Below, piece by piece: positions 9,056 through 16,141 of a stretch of 38,170 nucleotides of DNA. The stretch's first letter is position 1, and every line of letters starts with the position of its first letter. Position numbers and translations under genes: made by a program. The notes below the pieces were generated by a model, which worked only from the letters and a program-made list of their open reading frames with translations, made no database searches and was not told where the DNA came from. Source of the stretch: DASZHJ01 sp035581425 (GTDB taxonomy: Bacteria > Pseudomonadota > Alphaproteobacteria > ATCC43930 > CGMCC-115725); the NCBI GenBank assembly GCA_035581425.1, contig DATJVP010000001.1:1-38170 (forward strand), in the 5' to 3' direction.

Positions 9056-9454
9056 TCAGGCTCCCTTGAGGCCGTTCAGCAGCACGGCCAAGACGTGGCC
9101 CGCCCAGACCGCGAGCAGGCAAAGCACGACGGAGATCGCGACGTTGCCGCCGGCCCATAGCCACTCGCCGTCCTGCGCGAGAGTGAGGGTCTGGAGGCTG
9201 AAGGAGGAGAAGGTTGTGTAGCCGCCGCAAATCCCGATCATCACGAACTGGCGCGCGGTCGTGCTGACGAGAATGCGGCCGTCGGGTCCGGTGAGCGTGC
9301 CGAAGAAGCCGATCACGAAGGAGCCCGTGATGTTGACGATGATGGTGCCCCAGGGAAAGGCCTCGCCGATCCGCTCGGCGACGAAGCCGGAGAGCCAATA
9401 GCGGGCCATCCCACCCAAGGCGCTCCCGACCGCGATCCAAAAATACGTGAGCAT
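9056..9454 (-). CDS. crcB: Fluoride efflux channel CrcB/Fluc
   Basis: A 132-residue protein with four hydrophobic segments, the size of a single-subunit Fluc channel. It exports fluoride as a dual-topology dimer. Family hallmarks are present: GSALGGMARYWLSG near the N-terminus, GTIIVNITGSFVIGF with the conserved Asn in the second segment, and GYTTFSSFSLQT, the Phe-containing third segment that lines the fluoride path. The ATG at 9454 (MLTYFWIAVG) is preferred over an upstream in-frame ATG at 9490. AAGGATGA precedes it, and the extra 12 residues are not family-like. It is first in a crcB-DUF190-(ftsH) group. No fluoride riboswitch could be recognised in the roughly 130 bases upstream. Confidence 0.93.
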   Translation of the reverse strand: MLTYFWIAVGSALGGMARYWLSGFVAERIGEAFPWGTIIVNITGSFVIGFFGTLTGPDGRILVSTTARQFVMIGICGGYTTFSSFSLQTLTLAQDGEWLWAGGNVAISVVLCLLAVWAGHVLAVLLNGLKGA

Positions 9455-9587
9455 CGGGTCATCCTTGTTTATCGGGGCTGGGGTCGTCAATGCGGATGGG
9501 AAAGAGAAGAAAGGCTAAGAGATTTTTCTTTTTCACGGCGCTGCTCCGCCGGATATGCTGAGTGCTCGCATTTATCGGAGCATTTCG

Positions 9588-10961
9588 ATGGAACGTTGGC
9601 TCGCGGCGGCGCTCGATTACATACCGCGATGGCTCGAATTCCAGATGCGGCTCACGGAGCAGCCGGGCGCGATCATTGCCGTCGCGCGGCGGGGCGAGAT
9701 CGTTCTGGAGCGGGCTTTTGGCCACGCCGATCTCGCGCGCAAGATTGCGCTGACGCCGCGGCATCGCCTGCGCGTCGCCTCGCATTCCAAGAGCTTCACC
9801 GCCGCGGGGATCATGAAGCTCCGCGAGCGCGGCAAGCTTCGACTCGACGACCCCGCCGGGAAATATGTGCGCGGGCTCCATCGCAAAATCGCGGAGGCGA
9901 CGCTCTCGCAGCTCCTCTCGCACAGCGCGGGCATCATTCGCGACGGCACCGACAGCGGCCAATGGACCGACCGCCGCCCGTTCCTGAACGAGGCGGAGCT
10001 GCGCCAGGCGCTCGCGGAGCCGCCGATCCTCGAGGCCAACACGCGGTTCAAGTATTCGAACCACGGCTATGGGCTCCTCGGGCTCGTGATCGAGGCCGTG
10101 ACGCACGAGCCCTACCGGCACTGGATCGCGCGCGAGATCGTCGCCGAGGTGGGGCTCGAGGAGACGATGCCGGACATGCCGCTGCCGCGCGGCACGCCCT
10201 TCGCGCGCGGACACAGCGCGAAGCTCCCGCTCGGGCACCGCGTCGTCATCCCCGGCGAGAACTCCACCAATGCGCTTGCCTCAGCGACGGGTTTCATCAG
10301 TACCGCCGCCGATCTCGCTCGCTGGTTCAACTCGCTCATCCCGGAAGGACGGCGGAGCCCGATCTCGCCTGCGAGCCGCCGGGAGATGATACGGCGGCAA
10401 TGGAAGGAGCCGCATTCGAGCCTCGATCGTCAGTACGGGCTCGGCATCGTCGGCGGCAAGCTCGCGAGCTGGGACTGGTTCGGCCATTCCGGCGGATTCC
10501 AGGGCTACATCACGCGGACCGCGAGCGTGCCGGCGGAGGGGCTCACCGTCTCCGTCCTCACCAACGCCTCCGACGGGCTCGCGCATCCCTGGATCGACGG
10601 CTCGATCCAGATCCTTGAACGCTTCGCCAAGGAAGGCGCACCCGCGCGGAGCGTCGCGGGCTGGGCCGGCCGCTGGTGGAGCCTCTGGGGCACGGTCGAT
10701 CTGCTTCCCATGGGACGCAAGGTGCTGGTGGCGTCGCCCGCATTCTTCAATCCGCTGATGGACGCGAGCGAGCTCGCGATCACCGGCCGGGATCGCGGCC
10801 GGATCGCGCTCGCGAGCGGCTCCGCGAGTCACGGCGAGCGCGTTCGCCGCCACCGCGACGGCCGCGGCCGCGTCAAAGAGGTCTGGCTCGCCGGCGGCAG
10901 GCTGCTGCCGGAAGCGCAGGTGGTGCGGGAACTCAGCCGGCGCTACGAGCGCAAGCGCTAG
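9588..10961 (+). CDS. Serine hydrolase, beta-lactamase class C / penicillin-binding-protein-like
   Basis: A 457-residue member of the SxxK acyl-transferase superfamily. Catalytic motifs are S65-H-S-K68 (VASHSKSFTAAG), Y156-S-N158 (FKYSNHGYGLLG) and H300-S-G302 (FGHSGGFQGY). LSHSAGI at about 110-116 and STAADLARW at about 238-246 are typical of esterase/EstB-like and D-aminopeptidase-like relatives. No signal peptide is evident, so a cytoplasmic hydrolase, esterase or peptidase is more likely than a secreted beta-lactamase. The ATG at 9588 has GGAG eight bases upstream; an ATG at 9555 is possible but has poorer signals. About 110 residues after the core form a C-terminal extension resembling a lipocalin-like tail. 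It is convergent with the GYD gene. Substrate unknown. Confidence 0.85.
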   Translation: MERWLAAALDYIPRWLEFQMRLTEQPGAIIAVARRGEIVLERAFGHADLARKIALTPRHRLRVASHSKSFTAAGIMKLRERGKLRLDDPAGKYVRGLHRKIAEATLSQLLSHSAGIIRDGTDSGQWTDRRPFLNEAELRQALAEPPILEANTRFKYSNHGYGLLGLVIEAVTHEPYRHWIAREIVAEVGLEETMPDMPLPRGTPFARGHSAKLPLGHRVVIPGENSTNALASATGFISTAADLARWFNSLIPEGRRSPISPASRREMIRRQWKEPHSSLDRQYGLGIVGGKLASWDWFGHSGGFQGYITRTASVPAEGLTVSVLTNASDGLAHPWIDGSIQILERFAKEGAPARSVAGWAGRWWSLWGTVDLLPMGRKVLVASPAFFNPLMDASELAITGRDRGRIALASGSASHGERVRRHRDGRGRVKEVWLAGGRLLPEAQVVRELSRRYERKR

Positions 10962-10970
10962 CGCGGGGAC

Positions 10971-11291
10971 CTATCGGCCGGGTGCGCGGAAGGGAATGCT
11001 CTTCGAGAGCGCCTTGTCGGCCTCCTCGACCGTGAGGAGCGTGGTCGTCCTGGAATGAACGAGCCCGGAGGAGGACGCCGTCACAGCGAGCGCGGCTGCG
11101 GCGATGGCGTCGGGCAAATCGAGGATCGCGACCACATCGTCCTTCCCCAGGCAATAGTATAAGGCGTCGAGCCTGCCCCCGGCCGCTTCGGCGGCGGCGC
11201 TCATCGCGGCCTTGCGCCCGGACGCTTTGTCCTTCTGCAAGCCCTTGAGCCCTTCGGCGGTGTATGAGGCCTGAATCAGGAATTTCGGCAT
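10971..11291 (-). CDS. GYD domain protein
   Basis: A 106-residue protein starting MPKFLIQASYTAEGLKGLQKD, with GGRLDALYYCLGKDDVVAILDLPD in the middle. This is the standard layout of the GYD family, small ferredoxin-like-fold proteins of unknown function related to dimeric alpha/beta-barrel proteins. The family's GYD-type position reads GKDD here (residues about 54-57). The start at 11291 has GGGAG upstream. It is divergent from the thioesterase gene, with 128 bases between start codons, and convergent with the serine hydrolase. It is probably cytosolic and multimeric, and no substrate can be named. Confidence 0.82.
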   Translation of the reverse strand: MPKFLIQASYTAEGLKGLQKDKASGRKAAMSAAAEAAGGRLDALYYCLGKDDVVAILDLPDAIAAAALAVTASSSGLVHSRTTTLLTVEEADKALSKSIPFRAPGR

Positions 11292-11419
11292 CGGATCCAC
11301 TCCCTTGATTGAGGTTGGACGTTCTGCCCCGACGGGACGATGCTTAGGTGGGGAGTAAATTAGACCTCGCCGCGGCGCGCGCAAGAATGCCGGCGCCGAG
11401 CTTTCAAGGGAGAGACCGC

Positions 11420-11848
11420 ATGAGCGGATGGGTCGAGACCTACAAGGGCGCCGTCCTCGCCTCGGAATACGATGCCGAGGCCTACATGAATTCGCCGATC
11501 TATGTCGCGCGCTTCGACCAGGCGACCTGGTTCCTCATGCATTCGATTGGCGTGACGCCCGCGGGGATCAAGCGCAAGAAGCAACGCGTCGCGATCGTGC
11601 GCGAGAACTATCAGTTCCTGCGCGAGCTCAAGGGCGGCGAGCTCGTGACCGTCAGGAGCGGCGTTGTCGCCGTCGGCAAGAAATATCTCCGCTTCGTCCA
11701 CCAGATGCTCGACGGCGTGAGCGGGAAGCTGGTCGCGACCTGCGACTGCACCGCCGTCATCGCGAGCGTCTCCGCCGGCAAGAGCATGCCCCTCCCCCGC
11801 CCCATCGCAAAACGCGCCAGCGCGCAGCTACTGGCGACCCGGGAGTAG
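11420..11848 (+). CDS. Thioesterase family (4HBT-like) protein
   Basis: A 142-residue hot-dog-fold protein resembling the 4-hydroxybenzoyl-CoA thioesterase superfamily. The stretch MNSPIYVARFDQATWFLMHSIGVTP (residues about 27-51) corresponds to the region that carries the catalytic Asp/Glu and long helix; D37 is a candidate. It is followed by the beta strands QRVAIVRENYQFLRELKGGE and LRFVHQMLDGVSGKLVATC. The expected reaction is hydrolysis of an acyl-CoA or related thioester. The ATG at 11420 with AAGGGAGAG upstream fits the family better than an ATG at 11348. It is a single gene, followed by a long inverted repeat. The substrate cannot be inferred. Confidence 0.78.
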   Translation: MSGWVETYKGAVLASEYDAEAYMNSPIYVARFDQATWFLMHSIGVTPAGIKRKKQRVAIVRENYQFLRELKGGELVTVRSGVVAVGKKYLRFVHQMLDGVSGKLVATCDCTAVIASVSAGKSMPLPRPIAKRASAQLLATRE

Positions 11849-11869
11849 GAAGCGCAAAAAGGAAAACCG

Positions 11870-12037
11870 GAACCACCAAGGCACCAAGACACCAAGTTCT
11901 TTCTCGCGGCGAAGCCGCAGTCCTCTACTCGGCGTCCACCACGCATCCACCGTGCCCTCGGCGCGAAAGAACCGCGCGGGGTTGCAGAGGCTGCGCGCCG
12001 CGAGAAAGAACTTGGTGTCTTGGCGCCTTGGTGGTTC
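11870..12037. repeat. Long inverted repeat with 42-bp arms (CCAAGACACCAAG family)
   Basis: The left arm (11870-11911) and the reverse complement of the right arm (11996-12037) match at 41 of 42 positions. The 84-base spacer pairs further near its ends (CGCAG(T)CCTCT with AGAGGCTGCG), so the whole 168 bases could form one extended hairpin. The arm motif ACCAAGGCACCAAGACACCAAG belongs to a type of short dispersed repeat found between genes in many bacteria. It ends 45 bases before the start of the binding-protein gene, after the thioesterase stop. It may act as a bidirectional terminator or a non-autonomous mobile element. No transposase is present. Confidence 0.9.
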
Positions 12038-12082
12038 AAATTTCTTGTTTTCCGACTGTGAACTGAACGCCAGGGAGGAAGC

Positions 12083-13093
12083 ATGACCGCATGGAGATGG
12101 CTCGCGCTCGGCGTCGCCGCTTGCGCGATCGCGGCGCCGCAAGGAGCGCGAGCGGATGCGACGGAGATCAAGCTCGCCAAGCAGTTCTCCATGGGCTACG
12201 TGCAGTTCAACATCCTCGAGCACAAGAAACTCATCGAGGCGCATGCGAAGGCGCTCGGCCTCGGCGAGGTCAAGGTCACTTGGGCGACCTTCAACGGTCC
12301 CAACGCCATGAACGACGCGCTCGCCTCCGGCAGTGTCGACGTGGTCTCCGGCGGCGTCCCCGGGCTCGTGACGCTCTGGGCGAAGACGCAGGGGACCGCG
12401 CAAGAGGTGCGCGGCATTTCCGCGCTGAGCTCGCAGCCCTTCCTGCTCAACACGCGCAATCCCCGCATCAAGACGATCGCCGACTTCACGGAGTCCGACC
12501 GGATCGCGCTCCCCGCGGTGAAGGTCTCCGTACAGGCGGTGACGCTGCAGATGGCGGCGGCGAAGCTCTGGGGCAAGGAGAGCTACGCCAAGCTCGATCC
12601 CCTCACGATCTCGCTCTCGCCGCCGGACGCCACGATCGGGCTCCTCTCCGGCGGGACGCAATTCGAGAGCGTCTTCTCCGTGCCGCCCTTCCAGCAGCAG
12701 CAGCTCGAGGACCCGAAGGTGCATACGGTCCTGAATTCCTTCGACGTGCTCGAGGGATCGCACACATTTACGGTCGCCTGGACCTCGCGCAAGTTTCACG
12801 ACGAGAACCCGAAGCTCTACCGCGCGCTCCTCGACGCGCTCGAGGAGGCGACCGCGATCCTCAACGCGGACAAGCGCGCGGCGGCGCAGCTCTGGATCGA
12901 GGATTCGAAATCGAAGCTCGACCCCGAGATGGTCTACAAGATCCTAGCGGGGCCGCAGGTCGTCTGGACGTTGACGCCGGAGAACACCATGAAATACGCG
13001 GCGTTCATGGCCGAGGTGGGCTCGATCAAGACGAAGCCGCAATCCTGGAAGGATCTGTTCTTCCCGGAGATCGGCGCACTTCCTGGGAGCTGA
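12083..13093 (+). CDS. NitT/TauT-type ABC transporter substrate-binding protein
   Basis: A 336-residue secreted protein. The N-terminus (MTAWRWLALGVAACAIAAPQGARADA) is a Sec signal peptide with cleavage after ARA. The mature part resembles SsuA/TauA/NrtA-like binding proteins of the NMT1/THI5 group: FNGPNAMNDALASGSVDVVSGG (about 72-93), then IKTIADF (about 130) and LSPPDATIGLLSGG (about 179-192). GGGAGGAAGC precedes the ATG. No ABC permease or ATPase is encoded nearby, so it either uses a transporter encoded elsewhere or has become a ligand sensor. The FAH-family gene starts 5 bases after its stop, so the imported compound may be a substrate or precursor for that enzyme. Ligand unknown. Confidence 0.87.
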   Translation: MTAWRWLALGVAACAIAAPQGARADATEIKLAKQFSMGYVQFNILEHKKLIEAHAKALGLGEVKVTWATFNGPNAMNDALASGSVDVVSGGVPGLVTLWAKTQGTAQEVRGISALSSQPFLLNTRNPRIKTIADFTESDRIALPAVKVSVQAVTLQMAAAKLWGKESYAKLDPLTISLSPPDATIGLLSGGTQFESVFSVPPFQQQQLEDPKVHTVLNSFDVLEGSHTFTVAWTSRKFHDENPKLYRALLDALEEATAILNADKRAAAQLWIEDSKSKLDPEMVYKILAGPQVVWTLTPENTMKYAAFMAEVGSIKTKPQSWKDLFFPEIGALPGS

Positions 13094-13098
13094 GCGCG

Positions 13099-13953
13099 AT
13101 GCGGCTCGTGACCTACAGCGAGGGAGGGCCGCCGCTCCTCGGAGCGCTCGATGGCGCAGAGGTAGTCCGGCTCACGGGCGAGGGAGTGCCCGCCGACATG
13201 CTCGGACTCATCAGGGGCGGCGAAGCGGCGCTCGCTTCCGCGCGGCAGGCGCTGGCGCGCGGCGAGCGCCGTCCGCTTGCGGCGGTGCGCCTCCTCGCCC
13301 CGGTGCCGCGGCCGGGGAAGATTCTCGGCGTCGGCCGGAACTACGGCGCGCATGCCGCCGAGGGCGGGCTTGCGGCGCAGGAAAAGCCGCGGATCTTCGT
13401 GAAGCTCTCCACCTCCGTCATCGGCACCGGCGCGCCGATCCCGAAGCCCAGATCCGTCGCCAAGCTCGACTACGAGACGGAGCTCGCGGTCGTCATCGGC
13501 AAGCGCGCACGCGGCGTCGCAGAGCGCCATGCGCTCGCGCATGTCGCGGGCTATACGATCCTCAACGATGTGAGCGCGCGCGAGCTGCAGTTCGACGTGA
13601 GCCCGCCGCAGACGAGCTTCGCCAAAAGCATGGACGGCTTCTGCCCAATGGGCCCTTGTCTCGCCACTCCCGACGAGGTCGCGGATGTCGCGGCGATCAA
13701 GCTGCGCGGCTGGGTCAACGGGGAACTCGTGCAGGACGGCTCGACCGCGGACCTGATTTTTCCGGTACCCGTGCTGATTGCCTATCTCTCCTCCTACCTC
13801 ACGCTAGAGCCCGGCGATGTGATCGCGACCGGCACCCCCGCCGGCGTCGGCGCCTTTCGCAAGCCCCCGCGCTACCTCGCGCCCGGCGATAGCGTGCGGA
13901 TGGAGATTTCCGGGATCGGAGTGCTGGAGAACCGCGTAGAGACCGAAAGCTGA
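13099..13953 (+). CDS. Fumarylacetoacetate hydrolase (FAH) family protein
   Basis: A 284-residue enzyme of the FAH superfamily (C-C bond hydrolases, 2-keto acid hydratases, decarboxylases and oxaloacetate tautomerases). The catalytic metal site is visible: E126 and E128 in KLDYETELAVVIG, and D157 in TILNDVSARELQ. GVGRNYGAHAAE (78-89), KSMDGFCPMGP and LEPGDVIATGTPAGVG are family signatures. The start at 13099 follows the binding-protein stop by 5 bases with GGGAG inside the upstream gene, so the two genes are almost certainly co-transcribed. The specific reaction (for example acylpyruvate hydrolysis or 2-oxo-hept-ene-dioate hydration) cannot be told from sequence. It is convergent with the TauD-type gene. 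Confidence 0.9.
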   Translation: MRLVTYSEGGPPLLGALDGAEVVRLTGEGVPADMLGLIRGGEAALASARQALARGERRPLAAVRLLAPVPRPGKILGVGRNYGAHAAEGGLAAQEKPRIFVKLSTSVIGTGAPIPKPRSVAKLDYETELAVVIGKRARGVAERHALAHVAGYTILNDVSARELQFDVSPPQTSFAKSMDGFCPMGPCLATPDEVADVAAIKLRGWVNGELVQDGSTADLIFPVPVLIAYLSSYLTLEPGDVIATGTPAGVGAFRKPPRYLAPGDSVRMEISGIGVLENRVETES

Positions 13954-13959
13954 CGGCTT

Positions 13960-14847
13960 TCAGCTCTCGGCATTCGCCCGACGGAAGCGCGCCTCGTCGC
14001 CGAGGACTTGGGTTCGCCACATGAGTCGGTGCTCCGCGGGCGTATAGCCGCCGGTCGCCATGTGGATGGTCGCGATGTTGTCCCACATGAGGACATCGCC
14101 GACGCGCCAGCGGTGGCGGTATTGGAATTCGGGCCGCGTCTGGTACTCGAAGAGCTCGTCGAGGAGAGCGCGGCTTTCGGCCGCCGGAAGACCGACGATC
14201 TCCACCGTGTAACCGGGATCGCAATAGAGGCAGGAGCGGCCGGTGAAGGGATGGCGCACGACCATCGGGTGGACGACCGGCGGCTTCGTGGCTTTCTGGG
14301 CCTCCGTGAGCGGCGGGCGCGGCGATCCCTTCTCTCGGATCATGTAGTCGTAGAATTTCGAGAAGTGATGCACCGCCGAGAGCCCCTCGAGGCGGCGCTG
14401 GAGCGCGGGATCGAGCGCTTCCCACGCCGCGGTCATGCTCGCAAAGAGCGTGTCGCCGAGGGGCTCGCCTGCGCGCATCGGCACCTCGATCGCGTAGAGG
14501 ATCGAGGCGCGCGCGGGCGTTGGATTGTAGGACATGTCGGTGTGCCAGCCCTGCCCGGCATCGGGCGAGCCCACGAGCTTTCCCTCGGCGGTGCGCTTGT
14601 TCGAGAGCACGTTGACGTGCGGGAATTTCCGGTGGTGGAAGGAGCTCGCGACGTTGAGCTCGAGTTCGCCGAAATGGCGGCTGAACTCGATGAGCGCGGG
14701 CTCGCTGAGGCGCTGATCCGAGATCGCGACGACGCCGTGCTCGAGGAAGGCCGCCTCGATCGCCGCGAGCGTCGCTGCATTCGGCGCGGAGAGATCGACC
14801 CCGGCGATCCGCGCGCCCAGATGCTGGCCGATCCGCGTCACCTGCAT
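13960..14847 (-). CDS. TauD/TfdA family 2-oxoglutarate-dependent dioxygenase
   Basis: A 295-residue Fe(II)/2OG oxygenase. The iron triad is H102 and D104 (GWHTDMSYN) plus H262 (TIHMATGGY); R278 (LMWRTQVLGDE) is placed to bind 2-oxoglutarate. Length and layout match TauD, TfdA and related enzymes, which hydroxylate a carbon next to a leaving group such as a sulfonate, aryl ether or amine. GGAGGAACGCC precedes the ATG. It is second in a two-gene minus-strand operon, 14 bases after the mandelate-racemase-like gene, suggesting a shared catabolic route for a hydroxy acid or sulfonate. That pathway is inference. The family call is firm; the substrate is open. Confidence 0.9.
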   Translation of the reverse strand: MQVTRIGQHLGARIAGVDLSAPNAATLAAIEAAFLEHGVVAISDQRLSEPALIEFSRHFGELELNVASSFHHRKFPHVNVLSNKRTAEGKLVGSPDAGQGWHTDMSYNPTPARASILYAIEVPMRAGEPLGDTLFASMTAAWEALDPALQRRLEGLSAVHHFSKFYDYMIREKGSPRPPLTEAQKATKPPVVHPMVVRHPFTGRSCLYCDPGYTVEIVGLPAAESRALLDELFEYQTRPEFQYRHRWRVGDVLMWDNIATIHMATGGYTPAEHRLMWRTQVLGDEARFRRANAES

Positions 14848-14861
14848 GGCGTTCCTCCGGG

Positions 14862-15962
14862 TCAGAGCTCCAGGAGATGCGCCTTGACGACGTCCTCGTT
14901 CCAATCGAGGCCGACGCCCGGCGTGTCCGGCACGTGGAGCATACTCTCTTTGATGGCGTAGGGTTTCTGGAGGATCGGGTCCGCCCAGTCCTGCCACTCG
15001 AGCCAATGCGCGGTCTCGGTGACGCGCATCACCTGCGCTGCGACCTCGGGATAGAGATGCGTCGACATCGGGACGCCGGCCGCGCCCGCAATCGCCGCGG
15101 CGCGGAGCCAGCCGGTGACGCCGCCGATCCGCATGAAGTCGGGCATCACGAGGTCGCAGGCCTTCGCCCAAAGCGCCGCCTGGAGATCGCGGGGTCCGTA
15201 GAAATTCTCGCCGATCTGGATTGGCGTCTCGAGCTCCGCCGCGAGCTGGGCATGACCCGCGAGATTGTCGTAGACCACGGGCTCCTCGAGCCAGGCAAGG
15301 CCGAGACTGTCGACCGCGTGGCAGCGCTCGAGCGCCTCGGCGAGGCTCAGGCCCTGGTTGAAATCCACCATGAGCGCCATCTCCTCGCCGACGGTGTCGC
15401 GCACCGCCTCGACCGCGGCGATGTCGTCGCGAAGGCGCGCGCGCCCCATGCGGAGCTTCAAGCCCTGAAAGCCGCCTTCATCGCGGAGCGCCACGGCCTC
15501 CTCGCCGAGCTCGCCCGGCTCCCTCAGCCAGAGCCCATTGCTGTTATAGGCCTTGACCGGTCCCGTGCTCCCGCCGAGGAGGACGCAGAGCGGCAAGCCC
15601 GCGGCACGCGCGAGCGCGTCCCATGCGGCCATGTCGAGCCCCGAGACCGCGATCGTCGAGAGACCCTGATAGCCCACGAAATGCAACGACTTCCGAGCGG
15701 CGTCGTAGATCTCGACGGGCGCCACGCGGCGCCCGCGCAGCAGCGCGCCGAGATCGTTCAGCATCGCCACCAGGTAGCGGAGCGATTTCGGCACATAGGG
15801 CTCGAGATAGCTTCGCCCGGTCACCCCTTCCTCGGTCTCGAGGTCGATGAGGACCAGCGGCCAATCCGTGATCTGCGCGATCCGTGCAACCACCGGCCGC
15901 TTCAGCTTCAGCATCACGGGCCGCGCCCGGATGGTCCGGAAGGTAAGGCTTGGCGTGGGCAT
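14862..15962 (-). CDS. Mandelate racemase-like enolase superfamily enzyme
   Basis: A 366-residue member of the mandelate racemase/muconate lactonizing enzyme family. It aligns by eye almost collinearly (offset +5) with Pseudomonas mandelate racemase. Metal ligands are D200 (MVDFNQ), E226 (WLEEP) and E252 (IGENF). The Asp-His dyad is D275 (PDFMRIGG) and H302 (MSTHLYPE), and E322 (HWLEWQDW) matches the electrophilic Glu. K169 matches the first lysine of the KxK motif, but the second, the S-specific base in mandelate racemase, is R171 (GLKLRMG). It should abstract the alpha proton of a 2-hydroxy acid, acting as a racemase or dehydratase. GGAGGTGTCGATC precedes the ATG at 15962. It leads the operon with the TauD-type gene. 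Confidence 0.88.
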   Translation of the reverse strand: MPTPSLTFRTIRARPVMLKLKRPVVARIAQITDWPLVLIDLETEEGVTGRSYLEPYVPKSLRYLVAMLNDLGALLRGRRVAPVEIYDAARKSLHFVGYQGLSTIAVSGLDMAAWDALARAAGLPLCVLLGGSTGPVKAYNSNGLWLREPGELGEEAVALRDEGGFQGLKLRMGRARLRDDIAAVEAVRDTVGEEMALMVDFNQGLSLAEALERCHAVDSLGLAWLEEPVVYDNLAGHAQLAAELETPIQIGENFYGPRDLQAALWAKACDLVMPDFMRIGGVTGWLRAAAIAGAAGVPMSTHLYPEVAAQVMRVTETAHWLEWQDWADPILQKPYAIKESMLHVPDTPGVGLDWNEDVVKAHLLEL

Positions 15963-15993
15963 GATCGACACCTCCGAGCGGGGGAGGATAGCC

Positions 15994-16129
15994 GAGAAAA
16001 AGAAAAAAGACTTCAGCGCAGAGGGCGCCAAGGAGGCGCGGAGGACGCAAAGGAATGAAATGATAAAATGCCCCTGCGACCTCTGCGCCTACGCCGCGTC
16101 CTCTGCGCCAAGGTCCTTTTTCTTTTTCC
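15994..16129. repeat. Imperfect inverted repeat (CAGAGGACGC family) in a divergent promoter region
   Basis: The arm at about 15994-16042 and the inverted arm at about 16081-16129 match at roughly 39 of 48 positions when folded, both ending in A/G-rich GAAAAAGAAAAA. The core words GCGCAGAGG, GCGCCAAGG and GCGGAGGACGC belong to a second common family of intergenic repeats. It fills the space between the mandelate-racemase-like gene (minus) and the SDR gene (plus), so it lies in the 5' leader or promoter zone of both. No transposase or coding potential is seen. Confidence 0.75.
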
Positions 16130-16141
16130 CAGGAGCACGCC

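Noticed and set aside
9455..9590. Fluoride riboswitch upstream of crcB.
   Set aside because: The GGxGAUGG...pseudoknot layout could not be found by eye. A covariance-model search would decide.
9588..10961. Calling the SxxK hydrolase a beta-lactamase resistance gene.
   Set aside because: No signal peptide and esterase-like sequence context; SxxK, YxN and HxG motifs alone do not show beta-lactam hydrolysis.
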